From positions 1 through 36,402 of the forward strand of contig CAIQKV010000080.1 of NCBI GenBank assembly GCA_903872505.1: a stretch of 36,402 nucleotides of DNA. Direction: 5' to 3'. Numbering within the stretch: the first letter of the stretch is position 1; every line of letters starts with the position of its first letter. Source of the stretch: an uncultured Opitutia bacterium (lineage in GTDB: Bacteria; Verrucomicrobiota; Verrucomicrobiia; Opitutales; Opitutaceae). Below, one piece after another: positions 1-8,715 of this stretch. The position numbers and the translations under genes are program-made. The notes beneath the pieces were generated by a model. The model made no database searches. It saw nothing but the letters and a program-made list of their open reading frames with translations, and was not told where the DNA came from.

Positions 1-720
1 GTTCCAGAAATTGACGTACTCCGTCGTCATCTTTTCCGGAACCAGCTTCGACGCGTCCTCGGCGAGTTCCCAGAGTGGCGAGGAACGCGGGCCACCCGCC
101 CGCGCCAGCGCCGCGCGGGCCTCGCCGAGCTCCGGACCGGTGAGGTGCAGGCCGTAGGCGGGCTCGAAGCGGGGCTCGAACGTGTCGGGCTTGAGATAGT
201 CCTCCCACTGCTCGTCGAAGCGCGCGACCTGCCGGAGGTAGCGCTGGAGCTGCGCGCCATGCTGCAGGCCGATCCAGTTGAACCAGCCGCAGGCGTTGCC
301 CGGGTTCCGGGTGGCATCGGCGTAGATCTCGATGGTGAGGCTTTGCAGTTGGCGGGCGCCGCCGAGCGGCAGGAGCAGCTCGCACTTTTGGGCCGGGAAG
401 GGTGCGCTGAGGTTGCGTCGCTCGCCGGCATCGGTCCCGGCGATGAGGGCGACGCGGGCGCCCGGCGGGGCGACGAGGGAGAACATCAGCGCGTCGTAAT
501 CCGCGCAGTCCACCGCATACGGGCGGCTCAGGCGCAGGGCGGGAACGGCGGGATCGACGGGCGGGCGCTGCCAGTCGTATTGGACCCACGCCCACTTCTG
601 CACGACGGTCAGCCCCTCGGCGCCGCCCGCGTGGATTTTCCACTTGGGCAAGCTGCTCAGGGTTTCGTCAAAGAAGGCCTCGAAGATCGCCTCGGCCGAG
701 TTGATGGGGGTCAATTTCAT
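1..720 (-). CDS. Heparinase II/III-fold protein, copy 1 (partial, 3' end outside window)
   Basis: The frame reads from an ATG at 720 down to the left edge, giving 240 residues with no stop, so the gene is cut by the window boundary. The start MKLTPINSAEAIFEAFFDE matches the starts of the copies at 12230 and 35657 (TPINxAEAxFxxFFxERL), and the stretch FNWIGLQ followed by a Tyr-Leu-Lys-Pro region and EPRFEPAYGLHLT is also shared with them. Only the N-terminal beta-sandwich and the beginning of the alpha-toroid are visible; the catalytic Asn, Tyr and His positions lie outside. No signal peptide is seen, so a cytoplasmic location is inferred. The gene is divergent from the cupin gene at 889. A polysaccharide lyase-like role is inferred from the complete paralogues. 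Confidence 0.85.
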   Translation of the reverse strand, partial: MKLTPINSAEAIFEAFFDETLSSLPKWKIHAGGAEGLTVVQKWAWVQYDWQRPPVDPAVPALRLSRPYAVDCADYDALMFSLVAPPGARVALIAGTDAGERRNLSAPFPAQKCELLLPLGGARQLQSLTIEIYADATRNPGNACGWFNWIGLQHGAQLQRYLRQVARFDEQWEDYLKPDTFEPRFEPAYGLHLTGPELGEARAALARAGGPRSSPLWELAEDASKLVPEKMTTEYVNFWN

Positions 721-888
721 AAGCGGAGCGGGAGCCCTGCACTATTGGCAGATTATCCAGTGTGGCGAGAGCTGGGTTGCACGGTTTCACGGCCCCTCGT
801 GAAGGCTTCGGGCATCGATCGCGACGGGGGTGGGGTAGCTCGGTTGAGGGTTTCCTTCTGCCCGGAAATGCTGCAGTCTCCCGGTGCC

Positions 889-1278
889 ATGAAAAGACCC
901 CGCTCGACCCTGCCACGGGCAAGGCGCAGTCGCCTGAAGGCGTTCCCGCCGTTCATGCGCCACCCCCAGAATGCCGTGGACACCGGCAATGTGGCCCGGG
1001 GCCTGGTGGGCTACGTGTTTGAAGGCGCGGATGGCTCGCAGGTCGTCCTGTGGCAATGCGCGGACGGCGGAGTGTCCCCCATGCATCGCCACGACTATGA
1101 CGAATACGCGGTGGTGCTCTCGGGCACGTTCACGGGGACCATCGGCGGCAAGAAGGTCCGCATGAAAGCCGGCGATGAATGCTTCATCCCCGCGGGCGTG
1201 CCGCATGACGGAAAGTATTCCGCCGACTATCGCGCCATCGACGCCTTTGGCGGCCCGCGCGTCAAGCGGGCCAGGTAA
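889..1278 (+). CDS. Small cupin protein, KdgF-like
   Basis: A 129-residue single-domain cupin. Metal ligands of the 3-His/1-Glu cupin type are visible as H66, H68, E72 and H106, in the motifs HRHDYDEY and PAGVPHDG. The C-terminal AIDAFGGPR places an Asp (D118) where KdgF-type proteins carry a catalytic Asp before a conserved F-x-P-R-like segment. KdgF opens 4,5-unsaturated monouronates released by polysaccharide lyases, which would fit the neighbouring heparinase-fold genes; this function is inference. The ATG at 889 was chosen because the MKRP...FMRHP start resembles related small cupins as I remember them; ATGs at 868 and 955 are also in frame and possible. It ends 11 bases before the next gene, suggesting co-transcription. 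A generic cupin of unknown function is the alternative. Confidence 0.75.
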   Translation: MKRPRSTLPRARRSRLKAFPPFMRHPQNAVDTGNVARGLVGYVFEGADGSQVVLWQCADGGVSPMHRHDYDEYAVVLSGTFTGTIGGKKVRMKAGDECFIPAGVPHDGKYSADYRAIDAFGGPRVKRAR

Positions 1279-1289
1279 CCCTGCCACCC

Positions 1290-2954
1290 ATGAAACGCAT
1301 TGCCGCGTTCCAGTTTGCCAATTGCTACGCGCGGCGTGAGCCGGGCTATCAGCTGGTGTCACGGGCTTTTTCCAGTCCCCTCCATTGCTGGCTGGATCCC
1401 GTCAACGAAGGTGGAAACAAGCACACCGAGCCGACACTCCGGGAGGGCTACGTCTGCGGCCGGAAGCCGGCCGTATTGCAGGTCGGCCTGCCCGACGGCG
1501 ACTATCGGGTCAGGCTGTGCGGCTACCGGAAGGACCGCGAGTTTGGGCCGTTCTGCGTGAAGGCCAACGGCGAGTTTGTCCTGCGGGACGTGCCCGGACC
1601 CGCCGGCAAGATCCAGCGCTGGTCGTTTGCCTGCAGGGCCCAGGGCGGGAAACTCGCGCTGGAGTTCATCCCTCACCTGGGCCGGGAGTTTTTGGTCAAC
1701 AGCCTGGAAATCTTCGCCCGGCGGGAGGTCAAAATGGCCTCGCCCTTCCAGACCCGCCTGCTGACCGCGGTCCCGTCCCGCACCGCGCTGATGCAGCGGG
1801 TCGCGGACAATCCGCGCACGACCCTGCGCCGGGTGTGCGACCGGCTCGTGGCGCGCGGCCAGGCCAACGGCTACCTCGGCGATGTGTGGGCGGACGGGGG
1901 CCAGTACTCCTACACTCTGACCATGCCCATCCGGGCGCTCTTGGCGGGATACGAGCTTCTGGGTGACCGCAAATATCTCGTTTCGGCCACGCACGCGTTG
2001 AACGCCTTCGTGGATGAGCAGCTGCCCAACGGGGCGTGGGATTGTGTGTTTCACGGCCAGCCGGTGGCCCAATGGGACAGCGGGAAACTGGCGCGGCTGT
2101 TGAAGGAGGGGCGCCTGCCCATGTCGGACATTGGCTCGGTGGTGGCGGCCCTGGCCGTGGGCAGCCATTATGTGCCGCCGGCGACCCGGCAGCGCTATCT
2201 GCGGGCGGTGCGGAAATTCTGCGACGGGTGGGCGGCGCGGTTTCAGCTGAAATCCGGCGGCTTCACCGACGGCCAGTGGCATGGCTATGAGGGAAAGATC
2301 TACTCCTGCGCCACGGCGATCCAGGCGGCGGTGCATTCGCTCGCCTACCGTATGACGGGCGAGAAGGCCTACCAGCGTGCCGCCCAGCGCGCGATCGAAT
2401 ACCTCCTCCCGGACTGGCGCCCCGATGGCCGGATGCTGGGCCGCGCCCCGCATTGGTACGTTCGCAACGGGGCGCCGTTCGTGCTGGAGCCGCTGCATTT
2501 CGGCGACCAGTGGTACTATGACGAGGGGTTCATCACGACGTGGTTTCACGCCCCCGAGGGAGCATTCCGCCGCCGCGTGCATCAGGCGCTGGAGAACCGG
2601 GTCCACGGTTCGGCGGGTCTGCTGGCGGCGCTCGATGGCCGGGTCTGGTGGCCCATCCAGGACATCTGGAACAACGCGAAGAGCATTGGGATCGTGCAAA
2701 CCCTGCAGTTTGCCCAGCACTTTGGGACGTCCACCCCGCGGCTCAGGTCCGCGCTGCGGGACACCAGCCGGTTTCTCTGCACCCCGACCTGCGCGGCCCG
2801 GCTGGGAGTCATGCCGGAGGACGCGGAACGGCCGGGCCTCCTGCACGGACTGACTTCCTGGAGCGGCATGGCCAACGAAGCCACGGGGTTCGCGGGCATG
2901 ACCCTGGCGGAAGGGCTCAGGCCTGGCATCCTGTACTTGGCCGACGGCCGGTAG
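1290..2954 (+). CDS. Alpha/alpha-toroid protein of unknown function, possible glycan lyase or hydrolase
   Basis: A 554-residue protein without a visible signal peptide. The first 145 residues look like a beta-sandwich carbohydrate-binding domain (YRVRLCGYRKD, then LEFIPHLGREFLVNSLEIFAR, in the manner of malectin-like or CBM35-like folds). From about residue 165 onward it is helical with repeated aromatic and Gly-rich turns (LPNGAWDCVFHG, SGGFTDGQWHGYEGK, GDQWYYDEGFITTWF), typical of (alpha/alpha)6 or (alpha/alpha)7 barrels seen in unsaturated glucuronyl hydrolases, epimerases and lyases. I cannot assign a family. It lies between a cupin gene (11-base gap) and an MFS transporter (114-base gap) on the same strand, so a cytoplasmic step in glycan breakdown is inferred. 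Confidence 0.8.
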   Translation: MKRIAAFQFANCYARREPGYQLVSRAFSSPLHCWLDPVNEGGNKHTEPTLREGYVCGRKPAVLQVGLPDGDYRVRLCGYRKDREFGPFCVKANGEFVLRDVPGPAGKIQRWSFACRAQGGKLALEFIPHLGREFLVNSLEIFARREVKMASPFQTRLLTAVPSRTALMQRVADNPRTTLRRVCDRLVARGQANGYLGDVWADGGQYSYTLTMPIRALLAGYELLGDRKYLVSATHALNAFVDEQLPNGAWDCVFHGQPVAQWDSGKLARLLKEGRLPMSDIGSVVAALAVGSHYVPPATRQRYLRAVRKFCDGWAARFQLKSGGFTDGQWHGYEGKIYSCATAIQAAVHSLAYRMTGEKAYQRAAQRAIEYLLPDWRPDGRMLGRAPHWYVRNGAPFVLEPLHFGDQWYYDEGFITTWFHAPEGAFRRRVHQALENRVHGSAGLLAALDGRVWWPIQDIWNNAKSIGIVQTLQFAQHFGTSTPRLRSALRDTSRFLCTPTCAARLGVMPEDAERPGLLHGLTSWSGMANEATGFAGMTLAEGLRPGILYLADGR

Positions 2955-3068
2955 ATCGTGGCGGCGGACTCGCGCGGGTGACGGATTTGTTTTTTGCGGC
3001 TTTCAACCTTCGGCCGGAAACATTCTACTGAATCGGTCCGGGGCAGCCCCGACAAACCACCCCGAAGC

Positions 3069-4517
3069 ATGGTCCCCGGTTCCACCCCTCCGCCTGAGCC
3101 AAATCGAGCACCGGGGGAGCCCGCAGCCAAACGCTACCGGGTGGGCACGCTCGCCTATACGCGGTCGGCCTTGATCCAGGTGATGTTCTGGATGCTGTGG
3201 GGCGACTTTTTCTTCCAGCTCCTCGAGTCGCTGCCGAGCTTGATTCCGCTGCAGCTGCGGTGGGAAGGCGCGAGCGATGTCCTGATCGGCTTCAATGGCA
3301 GCCTGACGTCAATCTGCATGATTATCATGTCGCCGATTGCCGCGGTGCAGAGCGACCGCCGGCGCGGCTGGCTGGGGCGTCGCCGGCCTTTCCTGCTGTG
3401 GTGCACGCCGCCCGCCGTCCTGAGCCTGATGATGCTGGGCCTGGCCAAGCCCGGAGGGGCGCTGCTGCAGCAACTGCTCGCCCGGCTGGGCGGGTCGCAG
3501 TTTACCACCGCCGGCTGCACGATCGCCTGGCTCATGGCCGGTTCCGTCCTGTTCTGGGTCTTCAACACCTATATCGTGCAGGTCTATGCCGCCATGGTGG
3601 TGGACGTGATTCCGGCGGAGGTCATCGGGAAATTCACGGGACTCTACCGGGCGGTGGGCGGGCTCGGGAGCCTCGCGTTCAACCGCTGGGCGATGGGCTA
3701 TGTCGAGGCCCACACGTTTCACGTCTACGCCCTGATCGGGCTGCTCTACGCCGGCGCGTTCTACCTGATTGTCTGGAAAATCAAGGAGGGGAACTATCCG
3801 CCGCCCGCACCGCGGGCACGGAACCGGCGGTGGAGCGGGATCATGACGTACTGCCGGGAGTGCTTCACCCATCCCTTCTACCTTAACGTCTACTGCCTGC
3901 CTTTCTTCACGTGGTGCTCGCTCGTGCCCATGGGCTACATGGTGTTTTACGCGACCGCGGCGGGAAAGCCGGGCTATGCGGCGACCCTCGGAATGACGCT
4001 GAAGGAATTCGGCGAGCTGAAGAGTTGGACCTTTCTCGTCCAGGTCGTCGTCTACCTCACCGCCGGGGCGTTCGTGGATCGCTTTCACCGGCTGCGCATC
4101 GGCATGGTTGGCCTGCTGCTGACGGGCATCAGCTATTTTTGCTGCTTCTGGTTCATCCATGACCCGTCCAGCCTGCTGCTGTGGTGGTGCCTCAACCAGG
4201 CGGCCAGCGCCATGTTCCTCGTCGCCTACCTGAGCCTCCTGCCGCGGCTGCTGCCGACGGACAAGTACGGCCAGTTCTTCAGCGCCAACAGCACGATCGG
4301 GTTCATCACTCTCGTGCTCAGTCCACCGCTGTTCGGGTGGTTGCTCGAGACGATCCGGGATTACCGCTATATCTTTTATTTCTCCGGCATCTGCATGACG
4401 CTGGCGTTCATCGCCTGTGTCACGCTGTTCCGGCAATGGCAGAAACTGGGCGGGGACTTGACGTTTACACCGCCCCGGACCGAGCGTCCGGCCAGTCCGG
4501 CCACGACCGGCGAATAG
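3069..4517 (+). CDS. MFS sugar transporter, copy 1
   Basis: A 482-residue integral membrane protein with about 12 hydrophobic segments. The loop 2-3 signature is clear: SDRRRGWLGRRRPFLLW, the D-R-x(n)-G-R-R-R-P pattern of MFS/GPH sugar:cation symporters and sucrose-type carriers. The N-terminal tail is Pro-rich and followed by YRVGTLAYTRSALIQVMFW. The ATG at 3069 was preferred over an in-frame TTG at 2994 because the added residues look random. It is a clear paralogue of the carrier at 14784-16235: both share VGTLxYTRSALxQVMFWMLWGDFFFQL, FxGLYRAVGxLGxxAFNRWA and KYGQFFSAN-type blocks. The substrate cannot be read from sequence; uptake of a mono- or oligosaccharide released by the surrounding enzymes is inferred. 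Confidence 0.9.
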   Translation: MVPGSTPPPEPNRAPGEPAAKRYRVGTLAYTRSALIQVMFWMLWGDFFFQLLESLPSLIPLQLRWEGASDVLIGFNGSLTSICMIIMSPIAAVQSDRRRGWLGRRRPFLLWCTPPAVLSLMMLGLAKPGGALLQQLLARLGGSQFTTAGCTIAWLMAGSVLFWVFNTYIVQVYAAMVVDVIPAEVIGKFTGLYRAVGGLGSLAFNRWAMGYVEAHTFHVYALIGLLYAGAFYLIVWKIKEGNYPPPAPRARNRRWSGIMTYCRECFTHPFYLNVYCLPFFTWCSLVPMGYMVFYATAAGKPGYAATLGMTLKEFGELKSWTFLVQVVVYLTAGAFVDRFHRLRIGMVGLLLTGISYFCCFWFIHDPSSLLLWWCLNQAASAMFLVAYLSLLPRLLPTDKYGQFFSANSTIGFITLVLSPPLFGWLLETIRDYRYIFYFSGICMTLAFIACVTLFRQWQKLGGDLTFTPPRTERPASPATTGE

Positions 4518-4547
4518 GACCGCGAGCGCGGGCAGGGGGCGCCCGCC

Positions 4548-4557
4548 CTACATGTAG
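4548..4557. promoter_or_regulatory. Palindromic element CTACATGTAG upstream of the beta-helix gene
   Basis: A perfect 10-bp palindrome 60 bases upstream of the ATG at 4617. The same 10-mer occurs at 12308-12317, and the core resembles the 14-mers at 23602 and 23992. It directly follows a GC-rich self-complementary stretch (GGGCGCCC core near 4537-4544) after the MFS stop, so it could instead be part of a GC-rich intergenic repeat or a transcript end. Confidence 0.4.
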
Positions 4558-4616
4558 CACACCGGCCAGCTTGGAATCCGGCGGGCTTCGTAGTGCGATC
4601 ATCGCCTATGCTAGCC

Positions 4617-7148
4617 ATGAAGCGTCTGTTGCTTGGATGGGTGGTTTTCGGGCCGGCTGCCGGACTCGTGATGGCGGAGTCACCCGCGGTTGCGCCGGCC
4701 GGTTCCGTGACAGTGACGACGATCGGCGAACCGCGTTATGTGCACCGGCACTACGAGTCCGAGGTGGCCGGGGTGCCCGCGGCGCGGCAGGCCGTTTACC
4801 AGACCTGGTGCACCGGTGAATTTGGCCTGCGCGTGGCCGGGCTGGGCGCCGAGCCGTACCGCGTGCATCTGGCCTACACGGAAATGGCGATGAGCGATCC
4901 CCTGCGGCGGGTCTTCGACATTTTGCTGAACGGCCAGATCGTGGCGAAGGAGGTGTGCATCAACCGCGCCGTGGGCAACCGCCGTGTGCTGAGCTTTGAC
5001 TTCACGGTCACGCCGCGGGATGGCGTCATTACGTACGGGCAGCGCAAGAGTGTGCCGGGGGCGGACGAACCGCTCTTCTGCCTCCTGCAGGTCTTCGACG
5101 CGCAGGACCGGCTCGTGGTCGAGCAGTCCGCCTACGCGATGCGTCCGGCGGACTGGGACCTGCGCACCTATTTGGACCTGACCCGCGAACACGAGGGGCA
5201 GAACCTCGTGACGGGGCGCACGGCACCGCCCTGGCCGGGCACCTACAAGATCCACGCGCAGGAGCAGGAAAAACTGACGGCGGCCGATGTGGTCGGCCCC
5301 GACGGGCTGGCCTATCCGAACTGGACGCGGGTGGGCATACCGGGCGGCATCCCGGCGCGCGGGAACACCCTTTCCGCGGCCGACTTTGGCGCCGTGCCCG
5401 ACGACGGGCTGGACGATTCCGCGGCGCTGCAGAAGGCGGTGGCGGCCCTGGAGGCGCGGCCCGGCGGCGGGGTGCTTTTCATCCCGGCCGGCCGCTATTT
5501 CCTCGACCGGCCGCTCGTCATCCGTGGCGACAACATCGTGTTGCGCGGGGCCGGGGCCAGGCAGACGAGGCTGGTTTCCCGTTTCTCGATGCGGGGGCTG
5601 CCGCCGGAACTGCGGGGCATTGATGCGGAGGGGAAAATCCATCCGCAGGGGTATTACTATGTCTGGCTCGACCCCGAGGGACTGACTGGCGTGGAGGTCC
5701 AGGCCGGCGGCAAGACCGTCCAACACCTCACTCGTTCCGGCCTCTGGGAAACCCAGATATTCTACCGTTTCGCCGGCAGTGAGCTGGAGGCGGTGGCGGG
5801 CCCGGGAGGAACCGAGCTGAAGGTCAGCGCCACCTACCGCGATGGCACGGTGCGCTCGGTCGCCCGGCGGGTGCAATGGGACACCGCGGCGGTTCCCGCG
5901 GACCGGGTATATGGCTCGCTGGCGGTCATCGCCTTTTCCGGCCGGGGATTGATGGGCGAGCGAATGCCCCTGACGGCTGACGGGAAACGCGGCGACATGA
6001 GCCTCACGCTGGCGCCGGCGCATGGACTGGTGGCGGGCGACCGGATCCAGGTCAACGCACCCGCCACGCCACGGTGGCTCCAGCTCACGGGTTCGGCGCG
6101 CCCGGGGGCTCAGATTCGCACGAACCACTACACGCTCACGCGGGTGGAGGGAAACCGGGTGTGGTTCGATGAGGCGTTGCGGATGGACTTCCCCGTGATC
6201 GACGGTTCCTCGGTGCAGCGGCTGCGCCCGCTGGAGCACTGCGGGATCGAGGACCTGGGATTCGAGCAGGAGGTGCAGGCGATGATCCACGGGGTCATGT
6301 TCGAATACGGCTGGGAGTGCTGGGTGCGGGGCGTCGAGTTTGTGCATGCGGGCGACAAGTCCCTCTACATGCCGCACTCGAAGCGCTGCGAGGTGCGCGA
6401 CTCGGCCTTTGACCGCGTGTGGTACAACGTCGGGGGTTCGGGCTACATCGGCTGGGAGCATTCCTTCGACTGCCTGATGGACCATGTCACCGCGTACGCC
6501 ATGCGCCATGCGCCGGTCGTGCAGTGGGCCGCCTCGGGCAATGTGATCCGCCGGAGCGTGTTTCACGGCAGCGACGCCCAGTGGCATGCCGGGTGGACCA
6601 ATGAGAACCTGTACGAGGAACTCGTCGTGGAGTCCGGGCAGCAGGACGGCGCCTATGGCAACGGCATGTGGGCGTCGCCGCCAGAGGACCGCGGCCACGG
6701 GCCCAACGGTCCGCGCAACGTCGTGTACAACTGTGACATTTCCTCCCCGAAGGCGGGACTCTGGATGGGGGGGATGAACGAGGCGTGGCTCATCCTGCAC
6801 AACCGCTTTGTGGTGGGCAAGGGACCGGGCGTGGTCGCCAAGACCGCGAGCTTCGACCATGTCATCCAAGGCAATGTCTTCGTGCTGCTCGACCCGAAGC
6901 CGGGCGCGATCTATCTCGGCACGCCGGATTGCATCGGCGTGGAGCTGGTCGACAATCGTTTCTACGGCCCGATCGACCAGCTGCTGGCGGGGGCGATTCC
7001 CCCGGCGGTGGAACGGGGCAACCGGGTTTACCGGTCCGGCGACATCACCCGGCCGCAGCCGGCGGTCCGCTCGATCTACGAGTGGCAGCAGGAGCACCGC
7101 CGGGAGATCCAGGCGGAGCAGCGGCGGCGGGCGAAGGTGCCCGAATGA
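4617..7148 (+). CDS. Secreted malectin-like plus pectate-lyase-superfamily beta-helix protein
   Basis: An 843-residue protein with an N-terminal signal peptide (MKRLLLGWVVFGPAAGLVMA, likely cut after AMA/E region near residue 20). Residues 30-170 look like a malectin-type carbohydrate-binding domain (RVHLAYTEMAMSDPLRRVFDILLNG). From about residue 245 the pectate-lyase superfamily entry motif is plain: SAADFGAVPDDGLDDSAALQ followed by GGGVLFIPAGRYFLDRPL, leading into a right-handed parallel beta-helix that continues to about residue 810, with runs such as CEVRDSAFDRVWYN and NVIRRSVFHGSDAQWH. The exact reaction (lyase, hydrolase or epimerase on a polysaccharide) is not deducible. ATGs at 4608 and 4617 are both in frame; 4617 gives the cleaner signal peptide. 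It lies 99 bases after the MFS gene and carries an upstream palindrome at 4548. Confidence 0.85.
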   Translation: MKRLLLGWVVFGPAAGLVMAESPAVAPAGSVTVTTIGEPRYVHRHYESEVAGVPAARQAVYQTWCTGEFGLRVAGLGAEPYRVHLAYTEMAMSDPLRRVFDILLNGQIVAKEVCINRAVGNRRVLSFDFTVTPRDGVITYGQRKSVPGADEPLFCLLQVFDAQDRLVVEQSAYAMRPADWDLRTYLDLTREHEGQNLVTGRTAPPWPGTYKIHAQEQEKLTAADVVGPDGLAYPNWTRVGIPGGIPARGNTLSAADFGAVPDDGLDDSAALQKAVAALEARPGGGVLFIPAGRYFLDRPLVIRGDNIVLRGAGARQTRLVSRFSMRGLPPELRGIDAEGKIHPQGYYYVWLDPEGLTGVEVQAGGKTVQHLTRSGLWETQIFYRFAGSELEAVAGPGGTELKVSATYRDGTVRSVARRVQWDTAAVPADRVYGSLAVIAFSGRGLMGERMPLTADGKRGDMSLTLAPAHGLVAGDRIQVNAPATPRWLQLTGSARPGAQIRTNHYTLTRVEGNRVWFDEALRMDFPVIDGSSVQRLRPLEHCGIEDLGFEQEVQAMIHGVMFEYGWECWVRGVEFVHAGDKSLYMPHSKRCEVRDSAFDRVWYNVGGSGYIGWEHSFDCLMDHVTAYAMRHAPVVQWAASGNVIRRSVFHGSDAQWHAGWTNENLYEELVVESGQQDGAYGNGMWASPPEDRGHGPNGPRNVVYNCDISSPKAGLWMGGMNEAWLILHNRFVVGKGPGVVAKTASFDHVIQGNVFVLLDPKPGAIYLGTPDCIGVELVDNRFYGPIDQLLAGAIPPAVERGNRVYRSGDITRPQPAVRSIYEWQQEHRREIQAEQRRRAKVPE

Positions 7149-7304
7149 ACCGGGGAATTCACGCGGTGGCCGTGACCTGGTTCCGGTCCAACCCTTGGAG
7201 CCATGCCTTAATCTAGTCGTAAAGCGGGCCGGTTTTCGTCCAATAGCAGGGCAGCGGATTGCCGCCGGTGACCTGATGCCGGCCGATCGGATCCGCGCCA
7301 TCCC

Positions 7305-8354
7305 ATGACCTCCCGTTCGTTTGGTTGCCTGCCGTCTGGTGAACCTATCGAGGCCTACACCCTGGCCAACACCTCCGGCGCGTCAGCAGAAGTGATCACC
7401 TATGGTGGCATCGTCACCGCCCTGCGGATGCCCGACCGCCACGGGCGCTTCGCCGACGTGGTGCTGGGCTTCACCGACCTGGCCCCATATGCCGCCGGCC
7501 ACCCATTCTTTGGCGCCATCGCCGGCCGCATTGCAGGGCGCGTCAGCGGCGGACGGATCACCGTGGAGGGCCGGGATTACGCGCTTCCACGCAACGAAGG
7601 ATCCAACCACCTGCACGGCGGACGTTTCGGGCTCGACAAGCGCGTGTGGACGGCGCGCCCCGTGCTCCGGACTGATGGCGCCGATTCCTTGCGGCTTACC
7701 TACCGGAGCCCGGACGGCGAGGAAGGTTACCCGGGCACCATGGACATCGCCGTCACCTACACGCTCACCGCGGCCAACGCGTTGCTCGTCGAGACCGAGG
7801 CGAGTGCCGACCGCGTCACCCCGCTGAGCCTGGCCCAACATTCCTACTTTAATCTGGCGGGAGAGGGCTCGGGGACAATTGAGGACCACGAGATTCAGAT
7901 TCTGGCCGATGCGGTCGTGCCGACGGACGACACGATGACGCTCTCAGGCCGGCGCGAGCCCGTCACCGGTCGCGCGGGCGACTTCCGGCGCCCCCGCCGG
8001 CTCGGCGACGCGTTGCGTCAGCTGTTCAAGGCCCACGGTGACCTCTACCTGCTGCGCGAGCCAGGCGCCGCGCCGCCACCGGCACCCACGCTGGCCGCCC
8101 GGGTGGTCGAGCCGCGCTCCGGCCGCGTGCTCGAGGCTTACACCGACGAATTTTGCCTGCAGGTCTATACCGGTGCCGCGCTGGACGGCACCCAGGTCGG
8201 GAAATCCGGGCACGGGTACGGGCCGTTTGCCGGTCTTTGTCTGGAGTGCGAGGGTTACGCTGACGGGACCAGCCGGCCGGAGTTCGGGGATATTCTCGTG
8301 CATCCTGGCCAACCGCAGCGCCGGACCACCCGCTACGCCTTCTCCACGGTGTAG
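7305..8354 (+). CDS. galM: Aldose 1-epimerase
   Basis: Interconverts alpha and beta anomers of aldoses before phosphorylation or oxidation in the cytoplasm. The 349-residue length is normal for the family. The hallmark residues are in place: H104 in NHLHGG, H179 in AQHSYFNL, and the catalytic base E314 in GLCLECEG. There is no signal peptide. It is the last gene of the plus-strand run starting at 889, 156 bases after the beta-helix gene, and converges on the Rieske gene. The sugar specificity (galactose, fucose, rhamnose or another) cannot be told from these residues. Confidence 0.95.
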   Translation: MTSRSFGCLPSGEPIEAYTLANTSGASAEVITYGGIVTALRMPDRHGRFADVVLGFTDLAPYAAGHPFFGAIAGRIAGRVSGGRITVEGRDYALPRNEGSNHLHGGRFGLDKRVWTARPVLRTDGADSLRLTYRSPDGEEGYPGTMDIAVTYTLTAANALLVETEASADRVTPLSLAQHSYFNLAGEGSGTIEDHEIQILADAVVPTDDTMTLSGRREPVTGRAGDFRRPRRLGDALRQLFKAHGDLYLLREPGAAPPPAPTLAARVVEPRSGRVLEAYTDEFCLQVYTGAALDGTQVGKSGHGYGPFAGLCLECEGYADGTSRPEFGDILVHPGQPQRRTTRYAFSTV

Positions 8355-8372
8355 ATGTCCCCGCCCGGGAAA

Positions 8373-8388
8373 ACGCCACCACCGGCGT
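8373..8388. terminator. Short hairpin between convergent genes
   Basis: ACGCC and GGCGT (8373-8377 and 8384-8388) pair around a 6-base loop in the 43-base gap between the galM stop and the Rieske stop. There is no T-tract, so its role as a bidirectional terminator is weakly supported. Confidence 0.25.
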
Positions 8389-8397
8389 GTGTCCAGC

Positions 8398-8715
8398 TTA
8401 CGCGGGGTTGATGAACACCTGGCTGCCGACCACCTTGACGGGATAGGTCTTGAGATTCACGCAGGCGGGCGCGCCCTTGGCCTGGCCCGTGGTGAAGTCG
8501 AACCGGCCGTTATGCTTCGGACATTCGATGATCTCATCCATGACGAAACCGTCGGCGAGATGCACCTTGGCGTGGGTGCACAGCCCGTCGGTGGCGTAGT
8601 ATTTGTCATCCGTGGTGCGGTAGAGCGCAAAGGTCCGCCCGGCATGATCGAAGCGGATGACGTCGCCCGCGCTGATGTCGCCCGTCTGGCAGGCCGCAAT
8701 CCAGGGATCGCTCAT
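8398..8715 (-). CDS. MocE-like Rieske [2Fe-2S] ferredoxin
   Basis: A 105-residue soluble Rieske ferredoxin that would pass electrons to a partner oxygenase. The cluster ligands are C46-x-H48 (CTH) and C65-x2-H68 (CPKH), with the family sequence ECPKHNGRFDFTTGQAKGAPAC. Its ATG at 8715 overlaps the stop of the desaturase-like gene as ATGA, so the two are translationally coupled. This pairing, a small Rieske ferredoxin with a fatty-acid-desaturase-fold protein, is the arrangement described for MocE and MocD of rhizopine catabolism. Here it sits downstream of a heparinase-fold gene rather than inositol genes. No ferredoxin reductase is visible in the window, so reducing power must come from elsewhere. 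Confidence 0.92.
   Translation of the reverse strand: MSDPWIAACQTGDISAGDVIRFDHAGRTFALYRTTDDKYYATDGLCTHAKVHLADGFVMDEIIECPKHNGRFDFTTGQAKGAPACVNLKTYPVKVVGSQVFINPA

Noticed and set aside
145..888. N-terminal extension of the cupin gene back to 145
   Set aside because: It would overlap copy 1 antisense almost completely, and the extension has no protein-like features.
4680..7301. Very long open frame (about 870 codons) on the minus strand opposite the beta-helix gene
   Set aside because: It mirrors the codon structure of the plus-strand gene, is rich in Arg/His/Pro/Gly without fold-like patterning, and matches nothing I recognise. High GC makes such antisense frames common.
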